A stretch of DNA of 64,000 bases from Cyclobacteriaceae bacterium. GTDB lineage: Bacteria > Bacteroidota > Bacteroidia > Cytophagales > Cyclobacteriaceae. Where the stretch lies: contig JANQKF010000020.1 of the NCBI GenBank assembly GCA_028281285.1, forward strand, positions 1 through 64,000. Reading direction: 5' to 3'. A model generated the notes under the pieces. It was not told the origin of the DNA, made no database searches, and saw nothing but the letters and a program-made list of their open reading frames with translations. Of this stretch, positions 59,301 through 64,000 are shown one piece after another; within the stretch, counting starts at the first letter, position 1, and the number at the start of each line of letters is the position of its first letter. Position numbers and translations under genes: made by a program.

Positions 59301-59685
59301 AGAGACCATAACCACTGGAAACAGAATTTCTTGGATTTCCTTCACCAGTTCCTACCCAGATTACATCCGGATTATTCTGGTCGATGGCAATTGCACCAAT
59401 ACCGAGTACTTCCTCATCATCAAACAGAGGCTCCCAGTCTAATCCACCACTGGTAGATTTCCATAGGCCTCCGGAGGCTGCACCTGCATAAATTATATTG
59501 GGGTTGCTTTCGACAACGTCAATTGCCGTGATACGGCCGCTCATACCAGCCGGACCAATGGCTCGGGCCTTCATATTTTTGAATATATCCATGTCCACTT
59601 TCTGGGCCCAGGAGGGGGCTGCTAAAAGCAGAAATAGGAACATGAAACTGAATTTCTTCAGGTTCTTAACCTTGTAAAATTTCAT
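56380..59685 (-). CDS. VPS10/sortilin-type beta-propeller protein with charged insert
   Basis: 1101 residues with signal peptide (FMFLFLLLAAPSWAQ). About ten Asp-box motifs (KSTSGGLDW, KSIDGGDTW, RTKDGGKTF, RSTDGGKTW, ISRDRGKTW, ITQDRGANW) mark a large propeller over about 40-740. A highly charged insert follows (runs such as KKKEEEEKPARRRRGKKAEE), then a Gly-rich stretch (GGGGGFRGGPGGGSGR) and a C-terminal helical domain with many Lys/Arg. It is a paralogue of the protein at 26013, distinguished by this insert, which is probably disordered. Function is unknown; extracellular binding or protein maturation is possible. Confidence 0.83.
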   Translation of the reverse strand: MKFYKVKNLKKFSFMFLFLLLAAPSWAQKVDMDIFKNMKARAIGPAGMSGRITAIDVVESNPNIIYAGAASGGLWKSTSGGLDWEPLFDDEEVLGIGAIAIDQNNPDVIWVGTGEGNPRNSVSSGYGLYKSIDGGDTWELLGLEETRSIHRIIIHADDPNTVYIGAIGSPWGETPERGLWRTKDGGKTFEHILKVNDLTGVADMIVDPDNPNKMFVAMWEHKRWPWFFKSGGEGSGLYVTYDGGDNFKKLSSDDGLPKGELGRIGLAISRSNPDYVYALIESKSNGLYRSTDGGKTWSLRGASSKVQNIGDRPFYYGDIYVDPANENRIYSLYSRVSMSEDGGKSFEVILPYFGQYAVHPDHHAFWIHPDDPNFLVDGNDGGLNISRDRGKTWRFTEKLPVGQFYHINVDNETPYNVYGGMQDNGSWRGPAYTWTRAGIRNHDWREISFGDGFDVVPIPGDSRYGYTMSQQGNVSRYDWNTGRNKNIRPTSTDTAVQLRFNWNAAIAQDPHDQNSVYYGSQFLHYSTNRGDDWTAISPDLTTNDPEKQKQQESGGLTYDATGAENHTTILAIAPSPVDRNVIWVGTDDGNVQITQDRGANWTNVAANLPGLPAGSWIPQIKASDYNAGEAFLVANNYRRNDWKPYAYHTSDYGQTWTRIVDENDVFGYSLAILQDPIEPNLVWLGTENGLFVSFDKAQTWNKWTHGYPSASTMDLALQTDEHDLAIGTFGRAFYILDDIRPLREFAKQGYETAKAQDIILFGVPDAYQVSYRQPDGMRFPANGGPFEGVNRGSNARISFYISPDPEKKKEEEEKPARRRRGKKAEEDKEPEAKPKKKPSKLSMAVINSAGDTIRTRSITVRKGVVNKTQWGLDRRNPYPTQGGGGGFRGGPGGGSGRNREQSAGSALPGEYTIAMKYGDQEVSTKVMVHADPRENLSMSDLRAAQDFVDEVLQKQQTFGKLATRVRDANSIISKVEDQMKNADKDKVKELKKITKETKEMLIEVRAIISGRPTPPGTQGIFRSSDPTANQWIFQARFAAQSRRAAPGPNERNLLENAEKMIQKAMDMADDFFTNQWPKFKNAYDETDLGFFKDFSEPIDNN

Positions 59686-59800
59686 CTGATTATAGTTTTG
59701 ATTGAAATGATAAATCTGATGAAAGTAAGCTAAGAAGCTTTGGGCTAAAATTCAATTTCTAGGAGCGCGAATAATGGGGTATGAGTGGTTTTGGTTCCTT

Positions 59801-60481
59801 TTAGTCATTGATATGAGAAAAAAGGACTTTCAAGCCAATCCCAAACGAAAAATGATCTAATCGTGATTCACGAATATTGAAATGGTAACCTTCAATCTGC
59901 GGATCATAGGAGACAGATCTTGGCGTCAGGTATTGACTTCTTGACCCTTTCAACGCTTTGAAGTTAATATCAAGACTTAAAAATTCATTGAGGAAGAATT
60001 CGACTCCTACTCCGGCACCATAATTCAAGGCCAAATCATCAAAATCGAGGCTTTCTTCAAACACGTCAGAAAGTGCGTCCTCACGAATTGATGATCGCGT
60101 ATAAACGTAGCTAACTCCGCTATAAAAATCGAAATACGGCTGAATATTGTTGTTGACCGGTGGTTTAATCCTAACGAATGCAAGCCCCTGAGCAATTTCA
60201 TTGTTTCTTCTTACCCTTACGTCTCCAAGAAAGGCGCCATGGTCTCCATCTCTAACTTCTGAACCATAACGGGTGAACCCGAATTGCCCACCAAGATGGA
60301 CAGGGGAGTCTTTTATTTTCAATGCCAGCTCAAGAGAGAAACCACCTCCCCAAATCTCAGGAGAGTCCTCTCTCAGTTCTCCTGTAGGAATGAAACCATT
60401 GAGGTTAAACCCCAAGGTTGATTGGGCATGAGAGTAGGAAAGACAGCAACCCAGGATTGCTATAAGTAAAAGTCTTTTCAT
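59801..60481 (-). CDS. Outer-membrane beta-barrel protein
   Basis: 226 residues with signal peptide (LLLIAILGCCLSYSHAQ). Amphipathic strands fill the rest (LGFNLNGFIPTGEL, VHLGGQFGFTRYG, NIQPYFDFYSGVSYVYTR, LALNYGAGVGVEFFLNEFL, HFSFGIGLKVLFS). This is the OmpW/OprF-like eight-strand porin-family layout frequent in Bacteroidetes. Ligand or role unknown. It is divergent from the S24 regulator gene. Confidence 0.74.
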   Translation of the reverse strand: MKRLLLIAILGCCLSYSHAQSTLGFNLNGFIPTGELREDSPEIWGGGFSLELALKIKDSPVHLGGQFGFTRYGSEVRDGDHGAFLGDVRVRRNNEIAQGLAFVRIKPPVNNNIQPYFDFYSGVSYVYTRSSIREDALSDVFEESLDFDDLALNYGAGVGVEFFLNEFLSLDINFKALKGSRSQYLTPRSVSYDPQIEGYHFNIRESRLDHFSFGIGLKVLFSHIND

Positions 60482-60566
60482 TGGTTGAAGAGTTTGACCA
60501 ATTATTTCAGAGCCAATAATGTGCCAAGTTTTTTAAATCTAATCTGTCTAATAAAATTATCATTTC

Positions 60567-60590
60567 AACTAAAAATATTAGTTATTTTTG
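60567..60590. promoter_or_regulatory. Operator and -7 box of the S24-family regulator
   Basis: AACTAAAAATATTAGTT (60567-60583) is a 6-5-6 inverted repeat. It overlaps TATTTTTG (60583-60590), a perfect TAnnTTTG -7 element located 27 bases before the ATG at 60618. A repressor bound here would block RNA polymerase, implying autorepression. Confidence 0.55.
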
Positions 60591-60617
60591 TATTTTAGAT
60601 CGATAAACCTAATCACT

Positions 60618-61403
60618 ATGAGCACTGTATCCGAAAATATTAAACATCTGAGAAAACTCAGAGGTTGGACACAAGGAGATTTTGCGGAGAAAATCGAAAT
60701 CAAGCGTTCTCTTGTTGGAGCCTATGAAGAAGGGCGGGCTGATCCTCGTTTAAATAATCTGCTTAATATGTCCAGGTTGTTCAAAGTTCCTGTTGATGCT
60801 TTGATTGGCAAAGACTTGACCAAGCTTTCGGCTCAACAAATTGAAAAATTGAGCAAGGGGCAAAAGTCGGCTGCAAAGGTGCTTTCAATTACTGTGAATG
60901 AAAAGGATGAGGAGTACATTGATTTAATTCCTCAAAAGGCCTCTGCAGGGTATATGAATGGTTACGCAGATCCTGAATATCTTGAAGAGCTTCCAAAATT
61001 TCAACTCCCTACACTTCCTCGGAATGGGACGTATCGTGCTTTTGAAATTACCGGTGATTCCATGCTTCCTTTGAAACCAGGAACAGTGGTAATAGGACGT
61101 TATATGGAGGATGCCGGAGATATTAAGAATGGGCAGTGCTATGTTATTCTCTCCAAAGAGGAGGGTGTTGTCTATAAGCGTGTATTTGACTATAGTGATG
61201 ACCACGGTAAACTGTTTCTTGTTTCTGACAATAAAGCCTATTCTCCCTACGAGATTTCAGTGACTGATGTGATTGAGATTTGGGAGGCAAAGGCCTATCT
61301 GAGCATGGAATTTCCTGAACATAGTGATGATGAAATGACTTTTGAAAAGCTGACCAATATAGTCATGGACCTCCAGCAAGAGGTGATTAAACTGAAGGGT
61401 TAG
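60618..61403 (+). CDS. LexA/CI-like transcriptional regulator (XRE HTH plus S24 peptidase domain)
   Basis: 261 residues from ATG 60618; the TTG at 60588 lies inside the promoter. The HTH (about 5-60; LRGWTQGDFAEKIEIKRSLV, GAYEEGRADP) is CI/XRE-type. The C-terminal S24 domain has Ser148 in ITGDSMLPLKPGT and Lys187 in GVVYKRVF, and a possible Ala110-Gly111 cleavage bond in ASAGYMNGY. Spacings of 38 and 39 residues are close to LexA. It should dimerise on DNA and may self-cleave during DNA damage. No SOS or phage genes are adjacent; a palindrome at its own promoter suggests autoregulation. Confidence 0.86.
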   Translation: MSTVSENIKHLRKLRGWTQGDFAEKIEIKRSLVGAYEEGRADPRLNNLLNMSRLFKVPVDALIGKDLTKLSAQQIEKLSKGQKSAAKVLSITVNEKDEEYIDLIPQKASAGYMNGYADPEYLEELPKFQLPTLPRNGTYRAFEITGDSMLPLKPGTVVIGRYMEDAGDIKNGQCYVILSKEEGVVYKRVFDYSDDHGKLFLVSDNKAYSPYEISVTDVIEIWEAKAYLSMEFPEHSDDEMTFEKLTNIVMDLQQEVIKLKG

Positions 61404-62457
61404 CCAGTTTCTTGGCCTTTATACGGTCGGGTTTGTTAGTGGCTGTTAAAGGTAGGTGGTCGACCACTATGTAATCTCTGGGTGCCTGATAACGGTCAAG
61501 AGAGGATTTTATCAGATCACGTGTTTCAAAGTCCACTTTTGAGGTGACCAACATAACCACTTCTTCGCCATAGACATCATTGGTTCTAAACGTAATCATG
61601 AAAGATAAGCCCGGTAGTAGGGTAGCGATTCTTTTTTCGAGAGATTCAATTTGAATCTTGATTCCACCCGAGTTGATGACATTATCCACTCTCCCCAGCC
61701 ACTTGAAACGATTGTCCTCGTGTAGTTCAACCCGATCATTGGTGTCCAACCATTGATGGTTGGTTATGCTACCTTTAATTCTCAAGCATTCTTTTTCATT
61801 AAGTTGAAGGTCAATGCTTTTCAAAGGGGTAAACAGCTTTTCTTGAATTGGGCCACTTAATTTCCTTAGAGCAATATGAGATGAGGTTTCTGTCATGCCA
61901 TAGGTGCTAAATATTGAATTTGACAGGTCTTCCAATCGAGATTCAAGAGCCAAGGAAACTTCCCCTCCTCCGATGATCACTTTTCTAATTGATTCCAGGC
62001 ATTTTATTCCTTGTTGGGTATTCATCAGATTATGTACCTGAAGAGGTACCATGGCAGCAAATTCGAATGGATTATGGTCAATTATTGTGTGAATAGGGTT
62101 AGCTTCAGGAGCTACAATGGTGAGATGAAAACCGATTTCCATCGCCCTTACGAGCATCATTTTACCGCCAATATAGTCAGCGGATATACAAAGAAGTGCA
62201 CTATCCCCTGACTCTAGTTCCAGGGCTGAAGCTGTAGCCATGGCACTGGCTTGCATCTGCTCACGTGTTAGTGAAATTGTCTTGGGCCTCCCCGTTGAAC
62301 CTGAGGTAAGCTGGCCAAATTTTTGCTTACCGGATAACCAATCACGAACAAAGTCTTGACAGGATTGTATATACTTAGAGTGAGAGTTAAGGTGTTTGCT
62401 ATTCGCAAACTGTTTAAAAGTGAAAGATTCTGAATTGAAATTGATACTACCCACCAT
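61387..62457 (-). CDS. menE: o-Succinylbenzoate-CoA ligase
   Basis: 356 residues, an ANL-superfamily adenylating enzyme shorter than usual, as in Bacteroidetes MenE. Motifs are LTSGSTGRPKTISLT (AMP loop), STYGMTETSSHIAL, WLDTNDRVEL and the C-terminal WLGRVDNVINSGGIKIQ hinge with a final PDRIKAKKL. It makes o-succinylbenzoyl-CoA in menaquinone synthesis. menD lies downstream-to-upstream on the same strand with one opposite-strand gene between them. Its 3' end overlaps the S24 regulator gene by 17 bases. Confidence 0.85.
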   Translation of the reverse strand: MVGSINFNSESFTFKQFANSKHLNSHSKYIQSCQDFVRDWLSGKQKFGQLTSGSTGRPKTISLTREQMQASAMATASALELESGDSALLCISADYIGGKMMLVRAMEIGFHLTIVAPEANPIHTIIDHNPFEFAAMVPLQVHNLMNTQQGIKCLESIRKVIIGGGEVSLALESRLEDLSNSIFSTYGMTETSSHIALRKLSGPIQEKLFTPLKSIDLQLNEKECLRIKGSITNHQWLDTNDRVELHEDNRFKWLGRVDNVINSGGIKIQIESLEKRIATLLPGLSFMITFRTNDVYGEEVVMLVTSKVDFETRDLIKSSLDRYQAPRDYIVVDHLPLTATNKPDRIKAKKLANPSV

Positions 62458-62479
62458 TAATGCTAATGTTAGCCAAAAG

Positions 62480-63625
62480 ATGAGACCAATTCAAACAATG
62501 TTATTTGCAATTCTACTTCTTGCTTGTCTGCAGGGGTATGGGCAATCCCAATCTGGTTTTACAATTGCTGGTATGGTCACTGACTCCGAGACCGGAGAAA
62601 CACTGCCCTTGGCTAATATATTTATTGCTAATACAACATTTGGAACCACTTCCAAAGCAGATGGTTCGTTCAGTTTGCAATTACCCGAAGCTGGAACCTA
62701 TGATCTGGTGATCTCTTTTTTGGGATATGAGACATTCGCGCGATCTGTGAGGTTTTTGCGCCCGAATGTTGTTTGGATTGACGCCAAGATGGTCACAAAG
62801 TCTCAGGAGCTAAGCGGGGTGACCGTTACAGCCAAAAAAGATGCGAACTGGGCCAGAAATCTTCAGGAATTCAGAGTGGGGTTCTTAGGCAGATCCAAAT
62901 TTGGTAAGTCTTCCAGAATATTGAATGAAGAGGTCCTGAACTTTGATTTAGATGAGGACACAGGAGTATTTGAAGCGTGGGCATCCGAACCTTTAGTTAT
63001 CGAAAATAAAAGATTGGGCTATCGCTTATTCTACCTTCTTGAAGATTACAGAGTTTATACAAGAGATGGCTATAGCTCCTTTTATGGCTTCACTTCTTTT
63101 GAGGAGATAGAGGCCAAAACTCGATCGAAAAAGACAAAGTATGAAAGAGCAAGGAAGGAGGCATACGATGGTTCAATGGTTCACTTCTTTAAATCTTTGT
63201 ATGCTGGTTCAACGAAAGAGCAGGGATATGAAATTTACGCTGCACAAGACATCGAAGGGAAAAGGGTAATCGACCCAAATCAAGTAGACCTCGATGGCAT
63301 TGTTTTAAGAGGACAACGTGGTCAATCGAAGAAGCTGAGGTTCGAAAACATGCTCTATATCTACTTTAAAAATGAAGGTTTACCCCCCGAATATATGGGC
63401 AAGCTGATGAGTAACGTCAGTATTTCTACCAAAAACAAATCACAAAATTCATGGATCGAAATGATCGAGGGAAAGGAATATATTGAATTTGAGAGTACCG
63501 GATATATTCGCAATCCGTTGGAATTCTACTCCAACGGCTATTGGGCTTTCGAGAAAGTGGGGGATATGATGCCTATCAACTATCAACTTTCCGATTCGAA
63601 AAGAGCCTCTCGCAGAAGGCGTTAG
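62480..63625 (+). CDS. Carboxypeptidase regulatory-like domain protein, exported
   Basis: 381 residues from ATG 62480, which gives a signal peptide (TMLFAILLLACLQGYGQ); upstream Met codons lie inside the menE region. Residues 25-110 are the regulatory-like domain (ADGSFSLQLPEAGTYDLVIS, FLGYETFARSV). The remaining 270 residues are a conserved Bacteroidetes domain with LEDYRVYTRDGYSSFYG and PPEYMGKLMSNV; I cannot name a function. It is a single gene on the strand opposite menE/menD, splitting that pair. Confidence 0.72.
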   Translation: MRPIQTMLFAILLLACLQGYGQSQSGFTIAGMVTDSETGETLPLANIFIANTTFGTTSKADGSFSLQLPEAGTYDLVISFLGYETFARSVRFLRPNVVWIDAKMVTKSQELSGVTVTAKKDANWARNLQEFRVGFLGRSKFGKSSRILNEEVLNFDLDEDTGVFEAWASEPLVIENKRLGYRLFYLLEDYRVYTRDGYSSFYGFTSFEEIEAKTRSKKTKYERARKEAYDGSMVHFFKSLYAGSTKEQGYEIYAAQDIEGKRVIDPNQVDLDGIVLRGQRGQSKKLRFENMLYIYFKNEGLPPEYMGKLMSNVSISTKNKSQNSWIEMIEGKEYIEFESTGYIRNPLEFYSNGYWAFEKVGDMMPINYQLSDSKRASRRRR

Positions 63626-63633
63626 TACTACGT

Positions 63634-64000
63634 TCACTCGGTCAAATTCCCAGTAATAAAATGCTTAAAGCTTTTGAAAAAACTGGCGTTTTGAGCAGAA
63701 TCAGTTTCGATTTCAAGGACTTTCGCCTCTTCGCTGCTATTATAGAATTCCTTAAGATGCTGTCTTAACTCGTCCCTGGATTTTGCATTGTAATAGGCAA
63801 ATCCAAAATCATGGCAAGTATTTTCAGCATTTAGTTTTTGCTGAGTCTCAAAATATTCTTCCAACTCTGGTTGGTTCGAAGGCCCTTCAATCATTCTGAA
63901 GATTCCTCCTGCATGGTTGTTCAAAATGACTATACGTAAATTTTTGAGATCGTAATTATGCCAAAAAGCATTACGATCGTAAAAGAAAGCCATATCTCCA
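63634..64000 (-). CDS. menD: MenD C-terminal part (partial, runs off the window)
   Basis: The open frame continues beyond base 64000, so only about 122 C-terminal residues are visible. GDMAFFYDRNAFWHNY, LRIVILNNHAGGIFRMIEGP and the later helical part are the thiamine-diphosphate-binding end of MenD, which condenses isochorismate with 2-oxoglutarate to SEPHCHC. A normal menaquinone pathway is thus present with menE. The stop is 8 bases from the convergent regulatory-domain gene. Confidence 0.88.
   Translation of the reverse strand, partial: GDMAFFYDRNAFWHNYDLKNLRIVILNNHAGGIFRMIEGPSNQPELEEYFETQQKLNAENTCHDFGFAYYNAKSRDELRQHLKEFYNSSEEAKVLEIETDSAQNASFFKSFKHFITGNLTE

Noticed and set aside
60588-60617. 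TTG start for the S24 regulator
   Set aside because: It lies inside the -7 element; ATG 60618 begins the usual MSTVSENIKHLR sequence.

Overview
The window looks like chromosomal DNA of a free-living, probably marine, Bacteroidetes of the order Cytophagales. This rests on protein families and signals, not on a database search. The families include TonB-dependent receptors with carboxypeptidase-type regulatory domains, DUF4249 and DUF4252 proteins, ECF sigma factors beside regulatory-domain proteins, LytS/LytTR and PadR/FtsX-permease pairs, MenD/MenE and a CtlX-type citrulline hydrolase. Two promoters match the Bacteroidetes -33/-7 pattern (TTTG, 19 bp, TAnnTTTG), and Shine-Dalgarno sequences are scarce. 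Both ends cut a gene: a DAHP-synthase-like 3' end at base 1 and menD at base 64000. I saw no rRNA, tRNA, CRISPR array, IS element or prophage.

Layout. 1-9.2 kb: a lipoprotein, an ECF sigma factor with a membrane TonB-like partner, a divergent von Willebrand (VWA) protein, and a PadR/FtsX-permease unit. 9.2-16.1 kb: an S41 peptidase, then an apparent operon of phenylalanine hydroxylase, hisH, hisA, hisF, hisIE, an outer-membrane protein and ctlX. That operon is headed by a promoter, a 23-codon Tyr/His-rich leader ORF and a terminator/antiterminator pair. 16.2-24.5 kb: a GntP permease with an aminotransferase, an AraC-type membrane regulator, small secreted proteins and a PLP decarboxylase, separated by dispersed inverted repeats. 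24.5-33.2 kb: an S10 peptidase, a VPS10/sortilin-type propeller protein, PBP4-type DacB, glutamate dehydrogenase and a nitroreductase. 33.3-40.7 kb: an ABC-2 exporter divergent from a LytS/LytTR two-component pair with three 21-bp-spaced direct repeats between them, then TetR/ABC1-kinase genes and small housekeeping genes. 40.8-45.9 kb: a TPR lipoprotein, then a second ECF sigma factor, a candidate anti-sigma factor, two DUF4252 proteins and an ABC-2 exporter. 46-56.3 kb: three paralogous IPT/TIG-kelch lipoproteins, a large TonB-dependent receptor and two paralogous DUF4249 lipoproteins, which look like an expanded cell-surface uptake or binding system. 56.4-64 kb: a second VPS10-type protein, a beta-barrel protein, a LexA/CI-like S24 regulator, menE, a regulatory-domain protein and menD.

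The two observations I rate highest are the attenuator in front of phhA-his (about 10.68-10.85 kb) and the six-gene surface locus (46.1-56.3 kb). Compact regulatory sites are also visible for the PadR, TetR, LytTR, S24 and ECF regulators. All functions are inferred from sequence patterns read by eye; no search or folding program was run.
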